Source: UBA4615 sp964399635 (GTDB taxonomy: Bacteria > Pseudomonadota > Gammaproteobacteria > Burkholderiales > Burkholderiaceae_E). From it: a stretch of 64,000 bases of DNA. The notes under the pieces are model-generated. The model saw only the letters and a list, made by a program, of their open reading frames with translations, was not told where the DNA came from and searched no databases. Shown here piece by piece: positions 7,212 through 16,100 of the stretch (positions are counted from its first letter, which is position 1; every line of letters starts with the position of its first letter). The DNA lies in contig CAYNRU010000028.1 of the NCBI GenBank assembly GCA_964399635.1, positions 68,853-132,852 on the forward strand, in the 5' to 3' direction. The translations under genes and the position numbers were made by a program.

Positions 7212-10055
7212 TCAGACCGAGTCGGCCGCGCCCTTGATCAGGTGCATCTGGCGCAACTGCGGCAGTGACTCCAGGAAGTCCTTGAGCTGCTGCAGCGGCA
7301 GCGGCTCGCTGATGAACGAGCCCTGCATGCTGTCGCACTCGAAGCCGCGCAGCGCGCGCATCTCTGCGGCCGTCTCGACGCCCTCGGCCATCGCCTGCAG
7401 CCCGAGCTTGCCCGCCAGCGTCGTGATCGCCTGGATGATCGCCGCGTTGCCGCGGTCCTCCGGCAGCCCTCGGATGAAGGTGCGGTCGATCTTCAGGCCG
7501 TCGACCGGCAGGTTCTTCAGGTAGGACAACGAGGCGTAGCCGGTGCCGAAGTTGTCGATGATCACCTTGACGCCCAGGCGGCGCAGCTCGGCGAGCAGGG
7601 CGACGGTCTTGTCGCTGTTGTCGATCAGCGCGTTCTCGGTGAGCTCCAGGCGCAGCAGGCTGGGCGGGAAGTTGCGCTCGGTGAGCATGGCGTTGAGCTG
7701 CGCGAGGAAGCCGTCCTCGGCGAGCTGGCGCGGCGAGATGTTGACCGAAATCGCGACGTCCTGGAACCGGTCGAGCCCGATCTCGACGCGGTCGTCCAGC
7801 GCCCGGCGGATCGCCCACAGCCCGATCTCGCGGACCAGATTGCTCTGCTCGGCGGCGGGCAGGAACTTCTCGGGCAGCAGCAGGCCGCGGGTCGGATGGC
7901 GCCAGCGCATCAGGCCCTCGATGCCGACGATCCGGCGCTCGCCGACCGCCAGCACCGGCTGGTAGTAGAGGTCGACCTCGCCGCGCTGCAGCGCCAGCGG
8001 GAACTCCGCACCGAGCTGAAGCTGGTCGCTGCGCTCGTCGGACAGGCTGCCGGCGAAGAAGCGGATGTCGTTGCGGCCCTCCGACTTGACGCGATACATC
8101 GCGCTGTCGGCGCACTTGATCAGCAGGTGCGCATCGCGCCCGTCGTCCGGCGCGACCGCGACGCCGATCGAGGCCGACAGGAAGTACGCGCGGTTCATCA
8201 GAACGAAGGGCTTCTCGATCGCGCTCAGCACCTTGCGTGCGATGCGCTCGATCTCGGTGCGGTCCTGCAGGTCCATCAGCAGCAGGATGAACTCGTCGCC
8301 GCCGATGCGCCCGGCGACGTCGATCGGGCGGATCGCCTCGCGAAAGCGCCGCGCGACTTCGATCAGCACCTGGTCGCCGACTGAGTGGCCGAGCGTGTCG
8401 TTGATCAGCTTGTAGCGATCGAGGTCGACGTACAGCACCGCGGCTGTGCGCTCGGCCTTCATCGTCGCCTCGAGCTGGTGGGTCAGGTAGACGCGGTTGG
8501 GCAGGCCAGTCAGCGCGTCGTGCAGCGACGCGTGCATGAGCCGCTTCTCGGCGCTCTTGCGCTGCAGGTACAGCGACAGCGTGCGCGACAGGATGTCGGC
8601 CATCTGCTGCAGCAGCGGCTCGGCCCGGAAGCCCACGGGACTGAAGAACAGCAGCGCCGACAGCACGTTGTGGCTCTCGTCCATGATCGGCGCGATGAAC
8701 GCTGCGTTCTGCCCCAGCGCCACGCTCTGGTACCGCTCGGCGAACTCGGGTTCGGTTGCGAGCGCGGGCAGCCAGATCGGCTCGCCCGTGGACCACGCGC
8801 GGCCCTCCACCCCGCCGTGGTTCATCGGCAGCTGCGCGGGCAGCTCGGCGAACATCCTGGTGAGGGCCGGGTAGCCCCAGCGCTCGCGCACGGTGTAGGC
8901 GCGAGTGCCGGGGATCTGCACGAGGTGGGCGCCGCCCGCCCAGCCCATCAGCCCGCACACCGCGATGATCAATGAGGTGATCACGAGCTCTGGCTCGGTC
9001 TGCTCCCGCATGATCGAGGCCATCTCGCTCTCGACCTGCAGCAGCAGCTGCTGCTGGCGCTCGCGGGTCACCGCACGGCCCACGCCCCGGTAGCCGCGGA
9101 ACTTGCCCGAGTCGTCGAATATCGGCCGGCCGCTGAGCGACACGTGGTGCACGTTGTCCTGCGGATCGAGCAGGCCGAACTCGAAGGCCTCGAACGGGCG
9201 GGCGGCTGTGAGGTCGGCGCGATGGCGCTCCCAGTCGGCCTTGGGGAAGTCGATCGAGCGGCCCTCCCAGCGCCGCTTGCCCAGGCCCGCCTTGATCCAG
9301 TCGCCGCCGAGTGCGGCCACCGCGCTGTCCGACAGGTAGCTCAGCCGGTGCTCGGTGTCGGTCTCCCAGACCCAGTCGGCCGACAGCTGGGTCAGGTCGC
9401 GGAACTTCGCTTCGCTCGCGGCGAGCTGCTGCGCCATCGCGCGCATCGCGCTGATGTCCTGGACGATGCCGGCCAGCCGCAGGGTGCGCCCGCGGTGGTC
9501 GGTCTCGGGCCGCGCGACGCTGCGCACCCAGATCTGCTCGGAGCCGTTCTTGATGAAGCGGTACTCGATGCGCACCTCGCGCCCGTGCTTGATCGCGCGC
9601 CGGTGCGCGGTCTGCCAGCGCTCCTGGTCGTCGGGGTGCACGCAGATGAAGAAGGCCTTGGGGGAGGGCACGGACTGGGACGGCTCGATGCCGAACACCC
9701 GGTAGGCGCCGTCGCTCCAGTAGAAGCGGTCCTGGTCGATGTCGTAGACCCAGGAGCCGAGCACGGCGAGGCTTTCGGCGACGCCGTACTGCGCCTGCAG
9801 CTCGACCAGCCGATTGACGATGTTGCGCTGCTGGCCGAGCTGCTCGGCCACGTGCAGCAGCAGGAAGGCGATCACCCCGATCGACAGCAGCGCGACGGGC
9901 AGCGCGAAGACCCCCACGCCGCCCAGCACATCGGGAAAGGCCCGGGCGGCGAGGTGGAGCGCCACGGCCAGCGCAAGCGTGACCCCGACCACGAGCCAGC
10001 CGCGGCGCTGTGCCCGAGCCTGTCCGTAGAATGCGCTGAGTGCTTCCGGATTCAC
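7212..10055 (-). CDS. Membrane-bound PAS-GAF-GGDEF-EAL cyclic-di-GMP protein, 947 aa
   Basis: Two hydrophobic segments near residues 15-60 anchor the protein. They are followed by a PAS domain (WVYDIDQDRFYWSDG), a second PAS (ADWVWETDTEHRLSYL), a GAF-like region, a GGDEF domain with intact GGDEF near residue 585, and an EAL domain. The EAL signature is EGL (residue 713), and the loop usually written DDFGTGYSSL reads DNFGTGYASL, so a metal ligand is changed. NISPRQL, ELTE and AEGVET segments are retained. A diguanylate cyclase with weakened or altered phosphodiesterase activity is possible. GTG 10055 was chosen because the protein start NPEALSAFYG precedes the first membrane helix. It is divergent from the methyltransferase gene. 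Confidence 0.88.
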   Translation of the reverse strand: MNPEALSAFYGQARAQRRGWLVVGVTLALAVALHLAARAFPDVLGGVGVFALPVALLSIGVIAFLLLHVAEQLGQQRNIVNRLVELQAQYGVAESLAVLGSWVYDIDQDRFYWSDGAYRVFGIEPSQSVPSPKAFFICVHPDDQERWQTAHRRAIKHGREVRIEYRFIKNGSEQIWVRSVARPETDHRGRTLRLAGIVQDISAMRAMAQQLAASEAKFRDLTQLSADWVWETDTEHRLSYLSDSAVAALGGDWIKAGLGKRRWEGRSIDFPKADWERHRADLTAARPFEAFEFGLLDPQDNVHHVSLSGRPIFDDSGKFRGYRGVGRAVTRERQQQLLLQVESEMASIMREQTEPELVITSLIIAVCGLMGWAGGAHLVQIPGTRAYTVRERWGYPALTRMFAELPAQLPMNHGGVEGRAWSTGEPIWLPALATEPEFAERYQSVALGQNAAFIAPIMDESHNVLSALLFFSPVGFRAEPLLQQMADILSRTLSLYLQRKSAEKRLMHASLHDALTGLPNRVYLTHQLEATMKAERTAAVLYVDLDRYKLINDTLGHSVGDQVLIEVARRFREAIRPIDVAGRIGGDEFILLLMDLQDRTEIERIARKVLSAIEKPFVLMNRAYFLSASIGVAVAPDDGRDAHLLIKCADSAMYRVKSEGRNDIRFFAGSLSDERSDQLQLGAEFPLALQRGEVDLYYQPVLAVGERRIVGIEGLMRWRHPTRGLLLPEKFLPAAEQSNLVREIGLWAIRRALDDRVEIGLDRFQDVAISVNISPRQLAEDGFLAQLNAMLTERNFPPSLLRLELTENALIDNSDKTVALLAELRRLGVKVIIDNFGTGYASLSYLKNLPVDGLKIDRTFIRGLPEDRGNAAIIQAITTLAGKLGLQAMAEGVETAAEMRALRGFECDSMQGSFISEPLPLQQLKDFLESLPQLRQMHLIKGAADSV

Positions 10056-10097
10056 CGCCTGCCGTCCGTCACGCCGACGCCACCCCTGCCTGCCAAG

Positions 10098-10727
10098 ATG
10101 CCCGAACTCAAGCCCGTTCCGCCGGCGCGACCCGCGCACTCGGTCCCTTCGCCCCTGCCCGCCGTCCCGCCCGCGCCTTCGGCGTGGGTGGGTCGGTGGC
10201 TGCCCGCCGTTCGTTCCTCGGGCAGCGTACTCGACTTCGCGAGCGGCGCCGGCCGCCATGCCTGCCTCGCGCAGGCGGCAGGCTTGCGCGTGCTCGCGGT
10301 CGATAGGGACGCAGTAGCCCTCTGTGCAATCGAGGGTACGGGCATCGCAATACGCCAGGAAGACCTGGAGCACGGACGGTGGTCTTTCGCGGACGAGCGG
10401 TTCGACGGCATCGTCTGCACGAACTACCTGTTCCGGCCGCGGCTGGACCTGATGGCCACCCTGCTCGCGCCCGGCGGCCTGTGGATCTACGAGACCTTCG
10501 CCGCGGGCAACGCGCGCTACGGTCGCCCGTCCAACCCTGACTTCCTGCTCGCCCCGGGCGAGCTGGCACGGGTGGCGGCGCGCGCGGGGCTGCACCTGCT
10601 CGCCTTCGAGGACGGCTTCGTGGCCGGGCCGCGCCCCGCCCGGGTCCAGCGGATGGTCGCGGTGCGCCCGCCGTTCGACCCCGAGGCGCTGCCGCTCGGC
10701 GATCGGTCCGGCGGCGGGCTGCGATAG
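10098..10727 (+). CDS. Class I SAM-dependent methyltransferase, 209 aa
   Basis: A Rossmann-type methyltransferase. The glycine motif SVLDFASGAGRHACLAQAAG is followed by an acidic end of beta-2 (VLAVDRDAVAL) and the strand FDGIVCTNYL. A proline-rich N-terminal 35 residues precede the domain. The substrate is unknown; its place before dapA is conserved in related genomes but does not point to a function. It starts 43 bases from the divergent GGDEF/EAL gene, so both promoters share that gap. Confidence 0.82.
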   Translation: MPELKPVPPARPAHSVPSPLPAVPPAPSAWVGRWLPAVRSSGSVLDFASGAGRHACLAQAAGLRVLAVDRDAVALCAIEGTGIAIRQEDLEHGRWSFADERFDGIVCTNYLFRPRLDLMATLLAPGGLWIYETFAAGNARYGRPSNPDFLLAPGELARVAARAGLHLLAFEDGFVAGPRPARVQRMVAVRPPFDPEALPLGDRSGGGLR

Positions 10728-10730
10728 AAT
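10725..10730 (+). promoter_or_regulatory. TAGAAT -10 element for dapA-bamC
   Basis: TAGAATCCGGC lies 28 bases before the dapA ATG and overlaps the stop of the methyltransferase gene. The same TAnAATCCG string precedes trpS and cysE in this window. Confidence 0.5.
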
Positions 10731-10758
10731 CCGGCTTTTCCCGTCAGGCAGTTCCACC

Positions 10759-11637
10759 ATGATCAAAGGCAGCATCGTCGCCATCGTCACGCCGATGCAC
10801 GAGGACGGCAGCCTCGACCTGGCCAGCTACAGGGCGCTGATCGACTGGCAGGTCGCAAGCGGCACCGCCGCCATCGTCGTCGTCGGCACCACGGGCGAGT
10901 CGCCGACCGTCGACGTCGAGGAGCACGCCACGCTGATCCGAGTCGCCGTCGAGCACGCGGCGGGCCGCGTGCCGGTGATCGCCGGCGCCGGGGGCAACGC
11001 CACCAGCGAGGCGATCGAACTCACGCGCCGGGCGGCCGAGGTCGGCGCTACCGCGACGCTCCAGGTCGTTCCCTACTACAACCGTCCGACGCAGGAGGGC
11101 CTGTACCGCCACTTCCGCGCGGTGGCCGAGGCGGTGGACCTGCCGGTGATCCTCTACAACGTACCGGGACGCACGGTCGCCGATCTGGCCAACGACACCA
11201 TCGTGCGTCTCGCGCAGGTGCCGGGCATCACGGGCCTGAAGGACGCGACCGGCGACATGCCGCGGGCGAGCGAGCTGTTCGCGCGGGTGCCCGAGCACTT
11301 CGCCGTCTACAGCGGCAACGACGACTCCGCGCTGGCCCTCATCGCGCTCGGCGGTCATGGCGTGATCTCGGTCACCGCGAACGTCTCGCCGCGCGAGATG
11401 GCGCAGCTGTGCGCCGCGGCGCTGGCGGGTGACCTGCCCGCCGCCCGCGCGATCAACCGCAGGCTGCTGCCGCTGCACGCGAGGCTGTTCGTGGAGGCCA
11501 ACCCGATCCCGGTCAAGTGGGCGCTGCAGCGCATGGGCCGCATGCAGGGCGGCATCCGGCTGCCGATGACGCCACTGGACCCGAAGTACCACGCCGTCCT
11601 CGAGACGGCGCTGCGCGAGTCGGGGGTGCTGGCATGA
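10759..11637 (+). CDS. dapA: 4-hydroxy-tetrahydrodipicolinate synthase, 292 aa
   Basis: Condenses pyruvate with aspartate semialdehyde, the first committed step to lysine and diaminopimelate. The Schiff-base lysine is Lys161 in TGLKDATGD, and Tyr133 (LYNVPGRT) and the GTTGESPT loop of the active site are present. Length and residue numbering match the E. coli enzyme. The stop overlaps the bamC start (ATGA), giving the dapA-bamC arrangement also found in E. coli (dapA-nlpB). Confidence 0.97.
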   Translation: MIKGSIVAIVTPMHEDGSLDLASYRALIDWQVASGTAAIVVVGTTGESPTVDVEEHATLIRVAVEHAAGRVPVIAGAGGNATSEAIELTRRAAEVGATATLQVVPYYNRPTQEGLYRHFRAVAEAVDLPVILYNVPGRTVADLANDTIVRLAQVPGITGLKDATGDMPRASELFARVPEHFAVYSGNDDSALALIALGGHGVISVTANVSPREMAQLCAAALAGDLPAARAINRRLLPLHARLFVEANPIPVKWALQRMGRMQGGIRLPMTPLDPKYHAVLETALRESGVLA

Positions 11638-12809
11638 AGACCGTGCGTTCGTCGCGCCTGTCGGCGTTCGCCGCGGTGCTCTGCGCCGTCGCCCTGGCGG
11701 GCTGCAACATCACGCAGACCATCAGCGACGCCACCCGCATCGACTACAAGTCCGCTACCAAGGGACCGGGGCTGGACATTCCGCCCGACCTGGTGACACC
11801 TCGCAACGACGATCGCTTCGCGGTGCCCGATCGCATCACCGGCACGACGCTGTCGGCGTACAACCGCGATCGCGTCGCCGAGAAGCCGGCGCCGGGGGCG
11901 GTTGCCGGTGTGCTGCCGCAGCCGCAGGGCGTGCGGCTGGAGCGCCAGGGCGCGCAGCGCTGGCTGGTGATCGAGCAGTCTCCCGACAAGGTCTGGCCGG
12001 TGCTTCGCGACTTCTGGGCCGAGTCCGGCTTCGTGCTGCGCGTCGAGTCCCCCGAGACCGGCATCATGGAGACCGACTGGGCCGAGAACCGGGGCGTCTA
12101 CGCCGACTCCTGGCTCCGCGGCCAGCTGAGCAAGGTGCTGGGCAGCCTGTACTCGACCGGCACCCGCGACAAGTTCCGCACGCGCCTCGAGTCCGACGGC
12201 AAGGTGACGGAGGTGTTCCTGACCCACCGCGGGCTCGGCGAGGAGCTCTCGGGGTCGCTCAGGGAGTCGACGGTGTGGGTCCCGCGGCCCTCCGATCCGG
12301 AGCTCGAGGCCGAGTTCCTGCGACGCATCATGGTCCGCCTCACGCCCGAGAAGCTTGCGAGCGTGGCGCCGGCCACGGCTGGCGCCAGCGCCCCGGCCTC
12401 GGGCGTCACCGTGCCGGCGGACGCGCAGGCGCGCGCGCGGCTGATGGAGGCCGACGGCAGGCCGTACGTGCAACTCCAGGACGGCTTCGACCGCTCCTGG
12501 CGGCAGGTGGGCCTGGTGCTCGATCGCAGCGGCTTCACCGTCGAGGACCGCGATCGCTCCAAGGGCACCTTCTTTGTCCGCTACGTTGACCCGGCCCAGG
12601 AGGCGAAGACGCCGGGCCTCTTGGACAAAGTGTTCAGCTCGGGCCCCAAGAAGGACCTTAGCGGCAAGCGCTATCGAATCACCGTGTCCGACGATGCGGG
12701 TGGCTCGCGTGTGGGCGTGCTCGGCGATGACGGCTCGCCGCCGGCCACCGATGCCGACCGCCGCGTGGCCACACAGATTGCTACCGTGCTGCGCGACCAG
12801 CTCCGCTGA
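11634..12809 (+). CDS. bamC: Outer-membrane assembly lipoprotein BamC, 391 aa
   Basis: Lipoprotein subunit of the BAM complex that inserts beta-barrel proteins in the outer membrane. A signal peptide ends in the lipobox LAGC with Cys24. A flexible N-terminal segment containing the conserved YKSATKGPGLDIPPDL precedes two helix-grip domains. Identification rests on that N-terminal motif and on linkage to dapA through an ATGA overlap. Confidence 0.9.
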   Translation: MKTVRSSRLSAFAAVLCAVALAGCNITQTISDATRIDYKSATKGPGLDIPPDLVTPRNDDRFAVPDRITGTTLSAYNRDRVAEKPAPGAVAGVLPQPQGVRLERQGAQRWLVIEQSPDKVWPVLRDFWAESGFVLRVESPETGIMETDWAENRGVYADSWLRGQLSKVLGSLYSTGTRDKFRTRLESDGKVTEVFLTHRGLGEELSGSLRESTVWVPRPSDPELEAEFLRRIMVRLTPEKLASVAPATAGASAPASGVTVPADAQARARLMEADGRPYVQLQDGFDRSWRQVGLVLDRSGFTVEDRDRSKGTFFVRYVDPAQEAKTPGLLDKVFSSGPKKDLSGKRYRITVSDDAGGSRVGVLGDDGSPPATDADRRVATQIATVLRDQLR

Positions 12810-12822
12810 AGGCGGGCCGGCA

Positions 12823-13608
12823 TTGCGGTTCGCGAGCCTGGGCAGCGGCAGCGAGGGCAACGCGCTGCTGGTCGAGGCCGGCGGCGCGCTGCCGGGAGGT
12901 ATCGCGTTCCGCGTGCTGGTCGACTGCGGCTTCGGCCTGCGCGAAGCCGAGCGCCGCCTCGCTCGGCTCGGCTGCCCGGCGGCGTCCATCGCGGGCATCC
13001 TGGTCACGCACGAGCACGGTGATCACGTCGGCGGCGTGTTCCGGCTGGCGCGGGCCCACCGCATCCCGGTCTACCTGACGCACGGCACGCTACGCGCCAC
13101 GCCCCAGGCGGCGGGCTGCGAGGACCTCGTCAACGTCGTCGACTCGCATCGGCCCTTCGAGCTTGCGGGGCTGCGGGTGGAGCCCTTCCCGGTACCCCAC
13201 GACGCCCGCGAGCCGGTGCAGTACGTGCTGGACGACGGCGCGGCCCGGCTGGGCGTGCTGACCGACATCGGGCACCCGACCGCGTACCTGCCGCAGGCAT
13301 TGTCGCGGCTGACCGCACTGGTGCTGGAGACCAACCACGACGCGGCGCTGCTCGCCGGCAGCGCCTATCCGCCCGCGCTCAAGCGCCGGATCGCGGGGCG
13401 CTACGGGCACCTCGAGAACGCCGATTCAGCGCGCATCCTCGCCGCGCTCGACCGCAGCCGCCTGCGCCGGGTGGTGGCGGCCCACCTCAGCCGGCAGAAC
13501 AACCGGGCCGAACTGGCGCGCGCCGCGCTCGCAGGCGTGCTCGGCTGGGCGCCGGAGGCGATCGGGGTGGCCGACCAGGACGACGGGCTCGGCTGGGTCG
13601 AGGGCTGA
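12823..13608 (+). CDS. MBL-fold metallohydrolase (YycJ/WalJ-like), 261 aa
   Basis: Metallo-beta-lactamase fold hydrolase. The N-terminus RFASLGSGSEGNALLVE and metal motif THEHGDH are typical of the YycJ family, followed by PHDA and ETNHD segments and a late VVAAHLSRQNN. TTG at 12823 is the start that gives the standard N-terminus of this family; an upstream in-frame TTG would run through bamC. It starts 13 bases after the bamC stop and belongs to the dapA operon. The family has been linked to DNA or nucleotide processing, but the substrate here is not known. Confidence 0.88.
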   Translation: MRFASLGSGSEGNALLVEAGGALPGGIAFRVLVDCGFGLREAERRLARLGCPAASIAGILVTHEHGDHVGGVFRLARAHRIPVYLTHGTLRATPQAAGCEDLVNVVDSHRPFELAGLRVEPFPVPHDAREPVQYVLDDGAARLGVLTDIGHPTAYLPQALSRLTALVLETNHDAALLAGSAYPPALKRRIAGRYGHLENADSARILAALDRSRLRRVVAAHLSRQNNRAELARAALAGVLGWAPEAIGVADQDDGLGWVEG

Positions 13609-13714
13609 TTCCGACCGCGAGTCGTCCGCGAGCCGGCCGGGCCCGGCGTCCGGGCGCCGGGGCGCTCGACAACGGTCCGGGGGGCGGACCGGCGTGTGAC
13701 GCCCGGGCCGGCCA

Positions 13715-13741
13715 CAAAAAAAGCCGGCTCTTGCCGGCTTT
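13715..13741 (-). terminator. Rho-independent terminator of the Ala-rich lipoprotein gene
   Basis: Read on the minus strand: a 9-bp stem (AAAGCCGGC/GCCGGCTTT, 13720-13741) with a 4-base loop, followed by a run of seven T. It lies about 50 bases after the lipoprotein stop codon and also faces the MBL gene, so it may act on both. Confidence 0.9.
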
Positions 13742-13789
13742 CCTGGCGGTGCCGGCGGACGCCGGCACCGAACTCGCCGACCCCGGGGG

Positions 13790-14200
13790 TCAGGGCTTCT
13801 TGGTCGCGTCCTTCGCGGCTTCGACGGCCTTGGCCGCGGCGTCCTTGGCGGCATCGGCCGCGCTGGACGCAGCGCTGCTGGCGGCATTGGCGGCATTGCT
13901 CGCAGCCGTGCTTGCGGCCTCGGTCGCCTTGGTGGCGGCGTCCTTGGCGGCATCGCCGGCGGCGGCGGCGGCGGTGCCCGCGGCCGTGCCCGCGGCGCTC
14001 GCGGCGGCGCCTGCGGCGCCTGCGGCTTCCTTGGCGGCTTCGACGGCCTTGCCTGCGGCTTCCTTGGCGGCTTCGACTGGCGCCGGCGCGGGGGCGGGGG
14101 CGGCGACCGGGGCCACCGGCTTGGGCGCCTCTTCCCTCTTGCCGCAGGCGGCGAGCGAGACAGCGAGGAGGGAAGCGAGGAGCAGCGACTTCTTGATCAT
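13790..14200 (-). CDS. Ala/Lys-rich lipoprotein, 136 aa
   Basis: Signal peptide with lipobox LAAC (Cys19), then a Pro/Ala spacer (about 27-40), then about 90 residues built almost only from Ala, Lys, Glu, Asp, Ser and Thr in near-repeats such as AKEAAGKAVEAAKEAAG. Such sequence should form long amphipathic helices, resembling LEA-like or Lpp-like proteins. No enzymatic domain is visible. A role as a periplasmic or outer-membrane structural or stress protein is only an inference. It has its own promoter (TAGAAT on the minus strand at 14309-14314) and a strong terminator, so it is monocistronic. Confidence 0.85.
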   Translation of the reverse strand: MIKKSLLLASLLAVSLAACGKREEAPKPVAPVAAPAPAPAPVEAAKEAAGKAVEAAKEAAGAAGAAASAAGTAAGTAAAAAGDAAKDAATKATEAASTAASNAANAASSAASSAADAAKDAAAKAVEAAKDATKKP

Positions 14201-14308
14201 GTAGAGCGTCCTTGGGAGGGGCGGGGCGGGGGGTCTGCCGACGCGGTGTCCGCAGACCTGGGTTCCGTAGGCGCAGCGTGCGCCGATGGGCGCACAGGGC
14301 AGCCGTAC

Positions 14309-14314
14309 ATTCTA
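14309..14314 (-). promoter_or_regulatory. TAGAAT -10 element for the Ala-rich lipoprotein
   Basis: On the minus strand TAGAAT lies 109 bases upstream of the lipoprotein start, preceded by TTGG. The leader between them contains G/C hairpin-like sequence and an AAGGA close to the start codon. The -35 is weak. Confidence 0.4.
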
Positions 14315-14440
14315 CCAACAGCCTTGAGTCGGTGCATGGCGGGCACCTGCCCGGTGCGCCGGCCCGGCGAAGCGCAATCGACGTCCGCGCGGCTCCCGTC
14401 ATCGGCGCCGGACTGGCGGCGCAGCGCGCCTGCGGGCCGC

Positions 14441-14923
14441 TCAGAGGCCGAGCGTGGTCACCGCCAGGATCGGTGCGCTCTCGTCCCAGAGGGCGTCCCA
14501 GCGGGCGACGGCTGGCTCGACCTCGGCAGGCAGGGCCAGCGACAGGCGTCCGCGGAAGAAATCGTGGTGGGCCCGCCGCAGGAGGTGGCGCCGGTCGCCG
14601 ATCACCAGGCCCTCGCCGCCGAACAGCGAGGCCGGGATCAGCCGGCAGAGGATCGCGCCCGGATGCCGCCTGCGGGATGCATGGAACCGTGCCGCCCGTC
14701 GCTCGAGCCAGTCGGCGTCGGCCACCAGCACCCGCAAGCGGGCCTGCGGGTCAGCCTGCAGGAAGGCCTCGAGCGCCGCGTTGCCCTCGGCGGTGTCGAG
14801 CGGCCAGTCGCTGAAGTCGCGGTCCGACAGCATCAGCTCGCGCCGCGTGGCGGTGATCGCGGCAAGCACCGCTTCGTTGAACTCGCCGCGGCTGCGGAAC
14901 AGGATCGACCCTTCGGGCTGCAT
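14441..14923 (-). CDS. Conserved protein of unknown function, 160 aa
   Basis: No named domain is recognised with certainty. The protein is soluble, with segments such as ATRRELMLSDRDFSDWPLD and a basic central region. It starts 3 bases after the stop of the JmjC hydroxylase gene, so the two are one transcript. The pairing is familiar in Burkholderiales, where the gene sits between the cupin and the lipoprotein or MBL genes. A role related to the hydroxylase is guilt by association only. Confidence 0.75.
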   Translation of the reverse strand: MQPEGSILFRSRGEFNEAVLAAITATRRELMLSDRDFSDWPLDTAEGNAALEAFLQADPQARLRVLVADADWLERRAARFHASRRRHPGAILCRLIPASLFGGEGLVIGDRRHLLRRAHHDFFRGRLSLALPAEVEPAVARWDALWDESAPILAVTTLGL

Positions 14924-14926
14924 GCG

Positions 14927-16087
14927 TCACTCCGTCGCGCCTGCGGCCCTGGGAATCGCCCCCGCGTGCAGCCAGCCGGCCTCGTACCAGCTGTGCAGGA
15001 TAGCGGCGAGCGGCGCGCTCGCGAATGCTCGCAGGCACTCGGCGGCCGTCAGCGCCCGCCGATCGGCGAGCGCGCGCAGCCATCGGCGGGCGGTGGCCGG
15101 CGCATCCAATGCCTCGCCGTTGACGAACACCACCGTGCCGCGCCAGGCCATCCGGGTGCGGCGGTCGAGCCGCAGGCCGCCGCGCCCCGCGAGCGCCCCG
15201 AAGCGCGCCGCAGTCATGCGTGGTGCGGGCGGGTCGAACCACACGGTGGGCTTGGGCTCGGTGAGGTAGCAGCCCACGAAGCGCTCGACCTCGGCGGCCG
15301 ACGCACGCCAATCGGTCGCCCAGGCGCGCAGCGTGCCTGCCAGATCGTCCGGGAGCCCGCCGGGGTGACGGGTCGGCGCGCGCGCGCGGTCGCCAAAGCG
15401 CGGATCGCGCCCGCCCGGCGCATCCCCCGCGGCGGCCAGGAAGGCCGACAGGAACTCCAGGCGCGAGGGCGCCCTGAACCCGATCGAGAAGGTCATGCAC
15501 TCGCCGACCGCGGTGCCGTCGTGGCCCCAGCCCGGTGGCAGGTAGAGCATGTCGCCCGGCTCGAGCACCCATTCGGCGGTCGGCTCGAAATCCGCGAGCA
15601 GCTTGAGCGGCGCGCCCTCGACGAGCGTGGCGTCGCCGGGCGGGGCGACCCGCCAGCGGCGCGTGCCGCGCGCCTGCAGCAGGAACACATCGTAGGCGTC
15701 GACGTGCGGGCCCACGCCGCCGCCGTCAGTCGCGAAGCTGACCATCAGGTCGTCGAGCCGCGCGTCGGGCACGAAACGGAAGCGCTGCATCAGTGCGTGC
15801 ATCGCATCGTCGTGGAGGTCCACGCCCTGGACCAGCAGCGTCCAGCCCGGCCGACGCCGGGCGGGCAGCCGCGCAAGCGGGCCGCGGCGCATCGCCCACC
15901 GGCCCTCGAAGGCGGTGACGAGCCGGGACTCGACCTCGTCGCTCGCCGCCAGTTCGAACAGCCGTGCCGGCTCGATCGGCGACGCGAAGCCCGGGATCGC
16001 GCCGCGCACGACCAGGGGCTCGCGCTGCCAGTGACGGCGCATGAACTGTTCTACACTCAGCGCGCCGATCGTGGAAAGGACGTTCAT
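14927..16087 (-). CDS. JmjC/cupin ribosomal oxygenase, YcfD (RoxA)-like, 386 aa
   Basis: Fe(II)/2-oxoglutarate oxygenase of the family that hydroxylates an arginine of ribosomal protein L16. The metal motif HxD is seen as GPHVDAYDVF (His128, Asp130), preceded by DDLMVSFATDGGGVGPH, and a second metal His lies in the GWGHDG segment of the cupin barrel. The C-terminal winged-helix-like part fits YcfD length. ATG 16087 gives MNVLSTIGALSVEQF; an upstream in-frame start would read into slyD sequence. It is divergent from the SlyD-like gene by only 13 bases. Confidence 0.88.
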   Translation of the reverse strand: MNVLSTIGALSVEQFMRRHWQREPLVVRGAIPGFASPIEPARLFELAASDEVESRLVTAFEGRWAMRRGPLARLPARRRPGWTLLVQGVDLHDDAMHALMQRFRFVPDARLDDLMVSFATDGGGVGPHVDAYDVFLLQARGTRRWRVAPPGDATLVEGAPLKLLADFEPTAEWVLEPGDMLYLPPGWGHDGTAVGECMTFSIGFRAPSRLEFLSAFLAAAGDAPGGRDPRFGDRARAPTRHPGGLPDDLAGTLRAWATDWRASAAEVERFVGCYLTEPKPTVWFDPPAPRMTAARFGALAGRGGLRLDRRTRMAWRGTVVFVNGEALDAPATARRWLRALADRRALTAAECLRAFASAPLAAILHSWYEAGWLHAGAIPRAAGATE

Positions 16088-16100
16088 CGAGGTGGGTGGC

